From Pseudomonas panipatensis (GTDB taxonomy: Bacteria; Pseudomonadota; Gammaproteobacteria; Pseudomonadales; Pseudomonadaceae): DNA of 64,000 nucleotides. Under the pieces are notes generated by a model, which was given only the letters and a program-made list of their open reading frames with translations, did not search any database and was not told where the DNA came from. How positions within the stretch are numbered: position 1 is the stretch's first letter; each line of letters begins with the position of its first letter. Shown in pieces: positions 1-11,199 of the stretch. The translations under genes were made by a program, and so were the position numbers. The stretch is from contig NZ_FNDS01000011.1 in assembly GCF_900099785.1 (NCBI RefSeq), positions 62,001 to 126,000 on the forward strand. Direction: 5' to 3'.

Positions 1-389
1 CAGGCCGACCGCCAGCGGCAGGCCGCCGGCGACGATGGCATTGCCGCCGAAGAAGCGCCGCCCGGCGTCGAACAGGTGCATCGAACCGCCGCGACCGTGC
101 GAGCAGCCGCTGGCCTTGCCGAACATCTCGGCCATGATGGTGCTCATCGGCATGCCCTGCAGCAGCGCATGGCCATGCTCGCGGTAGGTGGCGACCACCG
201 CGTCGTCGGCCGCCAGGGCATGCACGGCGCCGACCGCCACCGCCTCTTCGCCGATATACAGGTGCAGGAAGCCGCGAATCCTGCCTTCGCCATAGAGTTC
301 GGCGGCGCGCTCCTCCAGGCGGCGGATGCGCAGCATGTCGTGCAGCAGGCCGAGGGCGACGTCCTGCGGGTAGGCCATCAGCGCGTCGT

Positions 390-393
<4 letters not shown>
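1..393 (-). CDS. pyruvate dehydrogenase E1 component alpha subunit (partial, N-terminal 131 residues)
   Basis: Reading leftward from an ATG at 393, the frame stays open to the window edge, so the C-terminal part is missing. It belongs to the thiamine-diphosphate-dependent E1 alpha family (PdhA/AcoA), which decarboxylates pyruvate or another 2-oxo acid in the cytoplasm. Visible family motifs are [18 protein letters not shown] and the start of the ThDP region [16 protein letters not shown]. The start codon overlaps the TGA of the upstream acyl-CoA synthetase gene by four bases (ATGA), so the two are translationally coupled. The beta subunit and E2 are presumably outside the window. Pairing with an acetyl-CoA synthetase suggests a role in acetyl-CoA supply, possibly acetoin or pyruvate use. 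The exact 2-oxo acid cannot be told from this fragment. Confidence 0.9.
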
Positions 394-2147
<1,754 letters not shown>

Positions 2148-2301
2148 GCTGGTTCTCCCCGGCTACCCCGGCCGTGCTGGTTGCTGGGCATCCGTGCATG
2201 CGCTGGACCGGCTGCCGCTGGCGGCGAGCAGGTCGAGCAGTTGGTCGCGGTTCCTCGCCTCGAAGCAGAATTCAGGCTAGGTACAGGACCGTGCGGGCGG
2301 T

Positions 2302-2315
2302 TTGATCGGCATCAA
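2302..2315. promoter_or_regulatory. ANR/FNR box 1
   Basis: TTGATCGGCATCAA is a perfect match to the ANR/FNR dyad TTGAT-N4-ATCAA. It lies 155 bp upstream of the acsA-like start (leftward) and 156 bp upstream of the PRPP synthetase start (rightward), in the 2148-2470 intergenic region. Nothing else was recognised in that region except box 2. Confidence 0.8.
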
Positions 2316-2356
2316 ACTATCGCCAGGGCGTTCGCCCGGCCGGCAGCGGCGCCGGC

Positions 2357-2370
2357 TTGATCAGGATCAA
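2357..2370. promoter_or_regulatory. ANR/FNR box 2
   Basis: TTGATCAGGATCAA is a second perfect TTGAT-N4-ATCAA dyad, 55 bp (centre to centre) from box 1 and 100 bp before the PRPP synthetase ATG at 2471. If it acts as a class II site near -41.5, transcription would begin around 2405. Two boxes in one divergent region suggest one per direction. Confidence 0.82.
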
Positions 2371-2470
2371 AGTGCGCTGCCCGCGGGCTTCCCATCATCG
2401 CCTGGGTCAAGCAACCAATCCGCGTTGCGCGCCGTCCCGCCGGCCGCCCCGCCCACGGAGTCGACCGATC

Positions 2471-3448
2471 ATGCACGCCACCCCGCCCCTGCTGTTCGCC
2501 CTCAACGGCAGCCGCGACTTCGCCGAGCGCGTCGCCCGTTACCTGGGCAGCGCGCTGGCCGAGCACGAAGAGCGCGATTACGAGGACGGCGAGCACAAGA
2601 GCCGGCCGATCGCGCCGGTCAGCGGCCGCCAGGTGGTGGTCTTCCATGGCTTGTACGGCGAGCCCGGACAGAGCGCCAACGACAAGCTCTGCCGCCTGCT
2701 GTTCTTCTGCGCAACGCTCAAGGATGCCGGCGCGCGCCATGTGCAGGTCGTCACCCCGTACCTCTGCTACGGGCGCAAGGAGCGCCGCACCCGGCCGCAG
2801 GATGCGGTGATCAGCCGCTATGTCGCGACCCTGCTGGAGGCGAGCGGCGTCGACCGCCTGCTGGCGATGGACGTGCACAACGTCGCGGCCTTCGACAACG
2901 CCTTCCGCATTCCCGCCGACAACCTGGAAAGCACCGGCCTGTTCGCCAGCCACTTCGCCGCCCTACTGCCCACCGAGGACCTGGTGGTGGTCTCGCCGGA
3001 TACCGGCGGGATCAAGCGCGCCGAGCAGTTCCGCCTGGCCCTGGAAGAACGCCTCGGGCGCCCGATCGGCTCCGCCTACACGGAGAAATTCCGCCACAAC
3101 GACCAGCTCAGCGGCGGCCAGTTGGTCGGCGCGGTGGCCGGCCAGGTGGCGATTCTCTTCGATGACATGATCAGCACCGGGGATACCCTGTTGCGCGCCG
3201 CCGCGGCCTGCCATGCCGCCGGCGCCGCGCGTCTGTTCGCCGCCGCCACCCATGGTCTGTTCACCGCCGGCGCCGAGTTGCTGGAGACGCCGCTGATCGA
3301 ACGCGTGGTCATCTGCGACAGCGTGGTGCCCTTACGCTTGACGCCGCAGCAGCGCGCGCAGGGCCTGGATATCCTGGATTCCTCCGCGCTGGTGGCGGCA
3401 TGGTTGCGCGAGGCCTACACCCTTGAACAGGAGCACGGCAGGTGCTGA
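2471..3448 (+). CDS. ribose-phosphate diphosphokinase (PRPP synthetase), divergent paralogue
   Basis: This 325-residue enzyme makes PRPP from ribose 5-phosphate and ATP. The flexible-loop region YGRKERRTRPQDAVISRYVA, the DVHN segment (DxHN in the family) and the PRPP-binding loop FDDMISTGDTL identify the family. The ATG at 2471 was chosen because the longer frame upstream covers the ANR-box region and lacks family similarity. It overlaps the nicotinamidase gene by seven bases. PRPP is the co-substrate of the nicotinate phosphoribosyltransferase encoded next door, so this copy probably serves NAD salvage rather than bulk nucleotide synthesis. The sequence departs noticeably from housekeeping Prs, in line with a specialised paralogue. 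Confidence 0.88.
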   Translation: MHATPPLLFALNGSRDFAERVARYLGSALAEHEERDYEDGEHKSRPIAPVSGRQVVVFHGLYGEPGQSANDKLCRLLFFCATLKDAGARHVQVVTPYLCYGRKERRTRPQDAVISRYVATLLEASGVDRLLAMDVHNVAAFDNAFRIPADNLESTGLFASHFAALLPTEDLVVVSPDTGGIKRAEQFRLALEERLGRPIGSAYTEKFRHNDQLSGGQLVGAVAGQVAILFDDMISTGDTLLRAAAACHAAGAARLFAAATHGLFTAGAELLETPLIERVVICDSVVPLRLTPQQRAQGLDILDSSALVAAWLREAYTLEQEHGRC

Positions 3449-4065
3449 ACGCTGAACTGAGCCCACGCGACGACGACCTGTTGCTGGTGATCGATGTGCA
3501 GAACGACTTCTGCAGCGGCGGCGCCCTCGCGGTGCCCGACGGCGAGTCAGTGGTGCCGTCGATCAACCGACTGGCTGCGAAGTTTGCCCATGTGGTGCTG
3601 ACCCAGGACTGGCACCCGCCGGGCCACCAGAGTTTCGCCAGCAGCCACCCCGGCCGGCGCCCGTTCGAGCGCTTGCCGCTGGCCGACGGCGAACAGACCT
3701 TGTGGCCCGACCACTGCGTGCAGGACAGCCACGGCGCGGCGTTCCACCCCGCGCTGCGGATTCCCCACGCCGAACTGATCCTGCGCAAGGGCTATCGCCG
3801 CCACATCGATTCCTACTCGGCGCTCTACGAGAACGACCGGCGCACGCCGACCGGCCTCGCCGGCTACCTGCGCGAGCGCGGTTTCCGCCGGCTGTTCCTC
3901 GCCGGCCTGGCCACCGACTACTGCGTCCTCTATTCGGCGCTGGATGCGCGCCGCCAAGGCTTCGCGGTGGTGCTGCTGCAAGAGGCCTGCCGCGCCATCG
4001 ACCTCGATGGCTCGCTCGACGCGGCGCTGGCGGCAATGCGCAGCGCCGGCGTCGAACTGCGCTAG
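3442..4065 (+). CDS. pncA: nicotinamidase
   Basis: This 207-residue isochorismatase-fold hydrolase deamidates nicotinamide to nicotinate. The catalytic triad is visible: D18 in VIDVQNDF, K116 in LRKGY and nucleophile C161 in LATDYCV. Metal ligands fall in the QDWHPPGH segment. Translation appears to start at GTG 3442, overlapping the PRPP synthetase stop, so the two are coupled. The gene ends three bases before the convergent nicotinate phosphoribosyltransferase gene. Together the three genes form the complete route nicotinamide to nicotinate to nicotinate mononucleotide, with PRPP supplied locally. Confidence 0.93.
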   Translation: MLNAELSPRDDDLLLVIDVQNDFCSGGALAVPDGESVVPSINRLAAKFAHVVLTQDWHPPGHQSFASSHPGRRPFERLPLADGEQTLWPDHCVQDSHGAAFHPALRIPHAELILRKGYRRHIDSYSALYENDRRTPTGLAGYLRERGFRRLFLAGLATDYCVLYSALDARRQGFAVVLLQEACRAIDLDGSLDAALAAMRSAGVELR

Positions 4066-4068
4066 CGG

Positions 4069-5457
4069 TTAGCGCGCCGACGGCGCCGGGCCGGCCGTCG
4101 CCAGCCCGATCAGGCGGTCCGCTTCCCTGGCGAGGGCCTCCAGCGCCGGCGCCACCTGCACCGGGTAGGCCTCGGCGGCCGGCAAGCGGCGCAACGCCGG
4201 CGGCAGGCTGGCGACCTGGCCGCGCACATACGCGCGCACCTGTTCCAGGCTGGGGGAGGCTTGCAAGCGCCGGCCGCCGCGCATCACCGGCACGATCAAC
4301 GGCGTGCCCTCGATGCGGTCGCCCTCCACGCTCAAGGTGTCGCCGCAGCAGTGGCCGTGCTCGTCGAAGCGCCGGAACACCTGCTTGCGCCCCGGCCAGG
4401 TGACCTTGCCCTCCGAGCGCTTGCGGCGGGGCTTGCCGGCGTATTCCTGGAGCTTGTAGGCGCAGTCCAGGGCCGGGGCGTCGGCGGAGGTGTCCAGATG
4501 GGTGCCGACGCCAAAGCCGTCGATCGGCGCGCCCTCTTCCAGCAGCCGCGCGATCAGGTACTCGTCGACATTGCCGCTGGCGAAGATGGTCGCCTCCTTC
4601 AGTCCGCCGTCGTCGAGTATCCGCCGCACCCGCCGTGCGTGCTCGCCGAGGTCGCCGCTGTCCAGGCGCACGCCGCGCACGCGGATGCCGCTGGCGGCCA
4701 GGCGCGGCGCCAGGGCCACGACCTTCGCGGCCGCCGCCTCGGTGTCATAGGTGTCGATCAGCAGCAGCAAGCCCTCGGGCAGGCTGCGGGCGAAGTGCTC
4801 GAAGGCCAGTTCCTCGCTGTCGTGGGCCTGGATGAAGGAGTGCGCCATGGTCCCGTACAGCGGAATGCCGAACTGCGCGCCGGCGAGCACCGTGGCGGTG
4901 CCGTCGAATCCGGCCAGGTAGGCCGCGCGGCTGGCGAAGATCGCCGCCTCCGCGCCATGGGCGCGGCGCAGACCGAAATCCACCAGCAGCCGGCCATCGG
5001 CGACCAGCACCGAGCGCAGCGCCTTGCTGGCGATCAGGCTCTGGAAGTGCAGCAGGTTGATCAGCCGCGACTCGACCAGTTGCGCCTCTGGCAGCGGCGC
5101 GGTGACCCGCAGTATCGGCTCCTGGGGGAAGAACAGCGTGCCCTCGGGCATGGCCTGCACCTCGCCGCTGAAGCGCAGCCCGGCCAGGTAGTCGAGAAAG
5201 GCCGAGCTGAAGCGCCCGAGGCCGTCCAGCCAGGCCAGTTCGGCGTCGCTGAAGTGCAGTTGTTCCAGGTAGTCCAGGGCCATTTCCAGTCCGGCGGCCA
5301 GATAGAAATTGCGGCAGGCGGGCAACTTGCGGGCGAAGAATTCGAACACCGCGGTGTCGAACATGCCGCGCTCGAAATAACCCTGCAGCATGGTCAGTTG
5401 GTAAAGGTCGGTGAGCAGCGCGCCGGGCGCGGCGATGCCGGGTGGATGGTCAGCCAT
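4069..5457 (-). CDS. pncB: nicotinate phosphoribosyltransferase
   Basis: This 462-residue enzyme converts nicotinate and PRPP to nicotinate mononucleotide. Characteristic segments are LLTDLYQLTMLQGYF at the N-terminus, FGLRRAHGAEAA, GTMAHSFIQAH and RLDSGDLGEHARRVRRIL. The ATG at 5457 (MADHPPG) gives the normal family length, while the longer frame upstream is non-homologous. The long form without the phosphohistidine-type E. coli architecture resembles the PncB2 type. It is divergent from the PyrR-like gene, and an ANR box lies 154 bp upstream. It converges on pncA with a three-base gap. Confidence 0.93.
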   Translation of the reverse strand: MADHPPGIAAPGALLTDLYQLTMLQGYFERGMFDTAVFEFFARKLPACRNFYLAAGLEMALDYLEQLHFSDAELAWLDGLGRFSSAFLDYLAGLRFSGEVQAMPEGTLFFPQEPILRVTAPLPEAQLVESRLINLLHFQSLIASKALRSVLVADGRLLVDFGLRRAHGAEAAIFASRAAYLAGFDGTATVLAGAQFGIPLYGTMAHSFIQAHDSEELAFEHFARSLPEGLLLLIDTYDTEAAAAKVVALAPRLAASGIRVRGVRLDSGDLGEHARRVRRILDDGGLKEATIFASGNVDEYLIARLLEEGAPIDGFGVGTHLDTSADAPALDCAYKLQEYAGKPRRKRSEGKVTWPGRKQVFRRFDEHGHCCGDTLSVEGDRIEGTPLIVPVMRGGRRLQASPSLEQVRAYVRGQVASLPPALRRLPAAEAYPVQVAPALEALAREADRLIGLATAGPAPSAR

Positions 5458-5610
5458 GGGCCTTCTCCTGGTCGGCCGCGCTGGCCGAGGTTGCCTGCCG
5501 CCGGCGGCGTTCGCCGCGGTCTGGGTAGCGAAGGCACAGGCCCAGCGCGCCATGCGCGCGCCCTCGCCGTTCACCGTTGGCTCAGTCTGGTACGGCCCCC
5601 GGCAAAGTCC

Positions 5611-5624
5611 TTGATCCCTATCAA
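5611..5624. promoter_or_regulatory. ANR/FNR box 3
   Basis: TTGATCCCTATCAA is a perfect TTGAT-N4-ATCAA dyad in the 274-bp divergent region between pncB (starts 5457, leftward) and the PyrR-like gene (starts 5732, rightward). It could serve either gene. Confidence 0.8.
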
Positions 5625-5731
5625 ACGCGGCCGGTTGGCTGCGGCGTTGCCGCACGCTCCGGCGGTGGCGGCCAGGCGCGCGGCTATAGTGAACAGCGAG
5701 CGCCAGGCAGACGATCGAGGGGGAGCCGCGC

Positions 5732-6292
5732 ATGTCCAGCCAAACCAGCGTCATCTACGATGCCGAGGAACTCGACGGCGTGCTCTGCGCCATGGCCCGC
5801 CACGCCGCCCTGCTGCTGCCGGCCGGGCGCAGCGCGCTGGTCGGCATCCTGCGCCGTGGCGAGCCCCTGGCGCGCATGCTGCAAACGCGGCTGGCCACCT
5901 ATCCCGGTCTCGCCGAGCTTCCGCTCTACCCGCTGAAGGTGAAGCGCTACGCCGATGACCTGGCGCTGCTGCATCCGCACACCGCCCTCAGCGAAAGCCC
6001 GCAACTGGCCGCGCTCGACCTGTCCGCCGTGACCCTGCTGGTGGTCGACGACGTGCTCTTCGAGGGCCACTCGCTGCTGCGCACCTGCGCCTACCTGGCC
6101 AGTCTGGGCGCACGCGACATTCGCACCGCGGTGCTGGTCGACCGCCACGTCTGCCGGCAGCCGGTCCACGCCGATATCGTCGGTATCCATTTGCAGGTGG
6201 CCCCGCGCGATATCGTCGAATGCCACGTACCGCCCTACGAAGCCGAGTTCCAGATCGAGCTGCGGCGTCAGGCGGCCGCCTCCGACAGATAG
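5732..6292 (+). CDS. PyrR-like phosphoribosyltransferase
   Basis: This 186-residue type I phosphoribosyltransferase has the PRPP loop VVDDVLFEGHSL, equivalent to VDDVLYTGRT of PyrR. It also has a PyrR-like N-terminus with LVGILRRGEPLA. PyrR proteins are uracil phosphoribosyltransferases and, in Gram-positives, RNA-binding attenuators; only the PRPP-dependent chemistry is supported here. A GGGGAG ribosome site precedes the ATG. The last 25 bases overlap the convergent hydrolase gene. Its position beside PRPP synthetase and NAD salvage genes suggests nucleobase or PRPP balancing under low oxygen. The substrate is unknown. Confidence 0.8.
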   Translation: MSSQTSVIYDAEELDGVLCAMARHAALLLPAGRSALVGILRRGEPLARMLQTRLATYPGLAELPLYPLKVKRYADDLALLHPHTALSESPQLAALDLSAVTLLVVDDVLFEGHSLLRTCAYLASLGARDIRTAVLVDRHVCRQPVHADIVGIHLQVAPRDIVECHVPPYEAEFQIELRRQAAASDR

Positions 6293-6936
6293 CGCTCGAA
6301 CCAGTCGGCGGCCAGGCGCGCCACCTGCTCCAGGGCGCCGGGTTCCTCGAACAGATGGGTCGCCCCCGGCACCACCGCCAGTTCGTGGGGACAGCGCAGC
6401 AACGCGCCGCTCTGCCGGTTCAGCGTGCGCACCACGCGGTCCTCGCCGCCGACGATCAGCAGCGTCGGCGCCGTCACGGCGGGCAAGGCTTCACCGGCCA
6501 GGTCGGTACGGCCGCCGCGTGACACCAGCGCCGCCACCCGCGTGCCGCGCAATGCCGCGGCCTTCAGCGCGGAGGCGGCGCCGGTGCTGGCGCCGAACAG
6601 GCCGAGGCGCAGTGGCGCGAGCGTGGGCGTCGCGGCCAGCCAGTCGATCACCCCGAGCAGGCGCGCGGTGAGCAAGGGAATGTCGAAGCGCAACTCGCGG
6701 GTCAGCTCGTCGATCGCCTGTTCCTCTGCGCTGAGCAGATCGAACAGCAGGGTGCCCAGGCCGCGGCCATGGAAATAGCTGGCCACTCGCTGGTTGCGCG
6801 GGCTCAGGCGGCCGCTGCCGCTGCCATGCACGAACAGCACCAGGCCCTTGGCGCCGCTGGGCAGGCACAGTTCGCCGTCGAGGCGCTGGCCCTCGATGTC
6901 GAGACTGAGCAGGCGCCGCTCGGGCAGCGCGCTCAT
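6268..6936 (-). CDS. alpha/beta hydrolase, dienelactone-hydrolase-like
   Basis: This 222-residue protein has the alpha/beta-hydrolase oxyanion segment LVLFVHGSGSGR, the nucleophile elbow GASTG, an acid residue in VGGEDRVV and the histidine segment PGATHLFEEPGAL. No signal peptide is visible, so it should be cytoplasmic. Its start overlaps the stop of the upstream phosphoribosyltransferase by four bases, and the same pairing occurs as gene fusions in other bacteria. That suggests a shared but unknown function. The substrate cannot be assigned. Confidence 0.82.
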   Translation of the reverse strand: MSALPERRLLSLDIEGQRLDGELCLPSGAKGLVLFVHGSGSGRLSPRNQRVASYFHGRGLGTLLFDLLSAEEQAIDELTRELRFDIPLLTARLLGVIDWLAATPTLAPLRLGLFGASTGAASALKAAALRGTRVAALVSRGGRTDLAGEALPAVTAPTLLIVGGEDRVVRTLNRQSGALLRCPHELAVVPGATHLFEEPGALEQVARLAADWFERYLSEAAA

Positions 6937-7619
6937 CGCTCACCTCCGGCGTCGGCCTCGCGCCGCCAGGCCCGTTCGAGCAAGTCGAGCACCTGCTGAT
7001 CCGAGGTCTGGGAAAAGTCCAGGTACCAGCGGCCGATCGAACTGAGCATGCCGGGGATCAGCGGGCAGATCACCTCGTCCACCCGCTGGCGCAGATCGGC
7101 GACCGCCTCCGCCGAACCGACCGGCACGGCCACCACGATGCGCGCCGGCGCCTGCCGACGCACCGCTTCCACCGCCGCCTGCATGGTCGCGCCGGTGGCC
7201 AGGCCGTCATCGACCAGGATCACCAGTCGATCGCGCAGCTCGGGAGCCGGCCGCGAGCCACGATAGGCGCGCTCGCGGCGCTGCAATTCGGCGCCTTCGC
7301 GCTCGGCGACGCGCTCGATCACTCGCTCATCGAGCGCTTCATAGGCGACGATGTCGCGGTTCAACACCCGCACGCCGCCACTGGCGATCGCGCCCATGGC
7401 CAGCTCCGGGTGACTGGGCACGCCGAGCTTGCGCACCAGTTGCAGGTCCAGCGGCAGCTCCAGCGCCGTGGCAATCTCGAACGCCACCGGCACACCGCCC
7501 CGCGGCAACGCCAGGACGATGGTATCGCTGCGCTGGCGGTAGGCAGACAGCAACTGGGCCAGGTACTGTCCGGCCTCGGTACGATCGCGCATGGGCGTCG
7601 CCAACGAATGTCGGGCCAT
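6933..7619 (-). CDS. phosphoribosyltransferase domain protein
   Basis: This protein of about 228 residues carries the type I PRTase motif VILVDDGLATGATM and the N-terminal LALPRGGVPVAFEIA segment typical of stand-alone PRTases found with dienelactone-hydrolase-like partners. The ATG at 7619 was chosen because it follows a strong GGAGGATGAGGAG Shine-Dalgarno stretch; an in-frame ATG at 7637 is also possible. It is coupled (ATGA) to the hydrolase. ANR box 4 lies about 57 bp upstream of the chosen start, close enough for class II activation with a short leader. The substrate is unknown. Confidence 0.82.
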   Translation of the reverse strand: MARHSLATPMRDRTEAGQYLAQLLSAYRQRSDTIVLALPRGGVPVAFEIATALELPLDLQLVRKLGVPSHPELAMGAIASGGVRVLNRDIVAYEALDERVIERVAEREGAELQRRERAYRGSRPAPELRDRLVILVDDGLATGATMQAAVEAVRRQAPARIVVAVPVGSAEAVADLRQRVDEVICPLIPGMLSSIGRWYLDFSQTSDQQVLDLLERAWRREADAGGER

Positions 7620-7675
7620 CTCCTCATCCTCCGTCATCAGGCTGCTCCAGATTGCGCCGACTTTTTCCGCTGTCG

Positions 7676-7689
7676 TTGATCTTGATTAA
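7676..7689. promoter_or_regulatory. ANR/FNR box 4
   Basis: TTGATCTTGATTAA matches TTGAT-N4-ATCAA with one mismatch (ATTAA). Spacing fits activation of the leftward phosphoribosyltransferase/hydrolase pair. The ftsH-like start lies about 200 bp to the right, so an effect on it is less certain. Confidence 0.72.
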
Positions 7690-7887
7690 GCTGTCGAGCG
7701 CTAGAAGAGCATTCGGCGCACGGTGGCCACGCCGCTGCGGCGAGCACGAGAAGTTTTTCTGGAGAAACTAAGCTGTCGATATAGCGTTCATGCATTGATC
7801 GGCGTCGCTCGTCAGCGGCCACGCCTCTGCAATGATCCATTGCCTCAATCGAACCTTCGCCACCCGCCCACCGAATAGGACTGGCCC

Positions 7888-9708
<1,821 letters not shown>

Positions 9709-9782
9709 AATCGCCCTCCAGGGGCGCGCTCATGGCGGGTAGAATGCGCCACCCGCCATCGACCGCCGAGCCGACAATCGCC

Positions 9783-10241
9783 ATGAGCGCCCCCCTGAAC
9801 AGGCTGCACCTGCTGCAGCGCATCGACGACGCCTACCGTCATTACCGCGGCCAGTCCCTCGCCGAGGGCCTCTACCAGGGCCCGGAAGCGCAGCGCCTGC
9901 GCTGGATCGACGAGCAGGCGCCGTTCGCCCTGCTGGCCCATGACGCCAGCGCCGACCCACGCTTCATCTACGTCAACGCCGCCGCCCGTGGCGCCTTCGG
10001 CTACAGCGAGGAAGCCTTCATCGGCCTGCCCTCGCGCCTGAGCGCGGGGCCGGACGCCCAGGAAGACCGCGACGCGATTCTCGCCGCGGTGAAACAGCAC
10101 GGTTATGCCAGCGGCTACGGCGGCATCCGCCTCACCCGCGACGGCCAAGCCTTCCGTATCGTCAACGGCGAGCTCTGGCAATTGCAGGATGCCCAAGGGC
10201 AGGCGTTAGGCCAGGCCGCGCTGGTCTGGCGCGCCGAGTGA
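9783..10241 (+). CDS. MEKHLA-domain (PAS-like) protein
   Basis: This 152-residue single-domain protein matches the MEKHLA family. Characteristic features are the N-terminal LHLLQRIDDAYRHYRG, the central FIYVNAAARGAFGYSEEAFIGLPSRLSA and the C-terminal GYGGIRLTRDGQAFRI. The family resembles PAS ligand-binding folds and is also found at the end of plant HD-ZIP III factors; bacterial members are uncharacterised. The ATG at 9783 fits the domain start, and an ATG 51 bases upstream adds only an unlikely extension. There is no membrane segment. It follows ftsH in the same direction with a 74-bp gap, so it may or may not be co-transcribed. Confidence 0.82.
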   Translation: MSAPLNRLHLLQRIDDAYRHYRGQSLAEGLYQGPEAQRLRWIDEQAPFALLAHDASADPRFIYVNAAARGAFGYSEEAFIGLPSRLSAGPDAQEDRDAILAAVKQHGYASGYGGIRLTRDGQAFRIVNGELWQLQDAQGQALGQAALVWRAE

Positions 10242-10341
10242 TCCGCACGCCGACGCTCGCCCGGCGGCGCCGCGCTTCGCCGGGCGCCAACCCTGGCTAT
10301 GCTCGGAAATGAAAGCCGCACGCCTGAGAAAGAGAACACGC

Positions 10342-10422
10342 ATGTCGAGACCAGCCATCCACCATCAGCCACGGGCTGCCGCCCACCGCTCCGCCGAGGC
10401 GGCCGGAGCCAGGCAATGCTGA
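10342..10422 (+). CDS. possible 26-codon upstream ORF overlapping the TVP38-like start
   Basis: An ATG at 10342 preceded by an A/G-rich AAAGAGAA stretch opens a 26-codon frame. Its TGA overlaps the downstream ATG as ATGCTGA (10416-10422). This is the geometry of translational coupling. The predicted peptide is rich in Ala, Arg and His with no recognisable domain, and chance is not excluded. Confidence 0.3.
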   Translation: MSRPAIHHQPRAAAHRSAEAAGARQC

Positions 10423-11114
10423 GCGCACGGGTATTGCTCAAAGGGGCGGGACTGATGCTCAGCCTGGCGCTGCTCGGTTACCTGTTCAACAGCAGCGACC
10501 TGGGCAACGCCGCCAATGAGGCCTGGATCGATGCCCACGTCCGCGGACACGGCGTCGAAGGCACCTTGCTGTTCCTCGCCATGGGCACGCTGTTCACCGC
10601 CCTCGGCCTGCCCCGGCAGATCATCGGCTTCCTCGCCGGCTACGCCTTCGGCCTGCTCTCCGGCACCCTGCTCGGCACCCTGGCCGCATTGCTCGGCTGC
10701 CTGGCCACCTTCGTCTATGCGCGCTTCTTCGGCCGTGGCCCGTTGCAGAAGCGCCTGGGCGGTAGGGCCGCGCGCTTCGACCGGTTCATCCACCAACACC
10801 CCTTCGCCATGACCTTGCTGATCCGCCTGTTACCGGTCGGCAGCAATATCCTCACCAACCTCGCCGCCGGCATTTCCAGTGCGCGGCTGCTGCCGTTCCT
10901 CGCCGCCACCTTCATCGGCTATCTGCCGCAGAGCCTGATCTTCGCCCTGGTCGGCAGTGGCGTGAATGTCGATCCCACCTTGCGCATCGGCGGCGCACTG
11001 GTGCTGTTCGTGATATCCGGCGCGCTGGGAGGCTTCCTCTATCACCGCTTCCGCCACGGCGTGAGCATCGACGAAAGCGTCGATGCGCAACTGGGCGAAA
11101 CCAACGAGCCCTGA
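10416..11114 (+). CDS. TVP38/TMEM64-family (VTT domain) membrane protein
   Basis: This 232-residue inner-membrane protein has five or six hydrophobic segments. The VTT/DedA-like signatures GLPRQIIGFLAGYAFG and LLIRLLPVGSNILTNLAAG, plus the sequence around FIGYLPQSLIFALVGSG, place it in the SNARE-associated/TVP38 family. Relatives are thought to act in lipid scrambling or membrane homeostasis. The ATG at 10416 was selected because the longer frame upstream (from 10299) has no hydrophobic or conserved character. The start lies inside the stop of a short upstream ORF. Confidence 0.85.
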   Translation: MLSARVLLKGAGLMLSLALLGYLFNSSDLGNAANEAWIDAHVRGHGVEGTLLFLAMGTLFTALGLPRQIIGFLAGYAFGLLSGTLLGTLAALLGCLATFVYARFFGRGPLQKRLGGRAARFDRFIHQHPFAMTLLIRLLPVGSNILTNLAAGISSARLLPFLAATFIGYLPQSLIFALVGSGVNVDPTLRIGGALVLFVISGALGGFLYHRFRHGVSIDESVDAQLGETNEP

Positions 11115-11199
11115 GCCACCCTGGCCAACGCCCCGGAGCGCGAACCCGGCGGGACTGGCGCTGCCTCTGGGCAAACTTGGTGGGGCGCGCATCCTGCGC

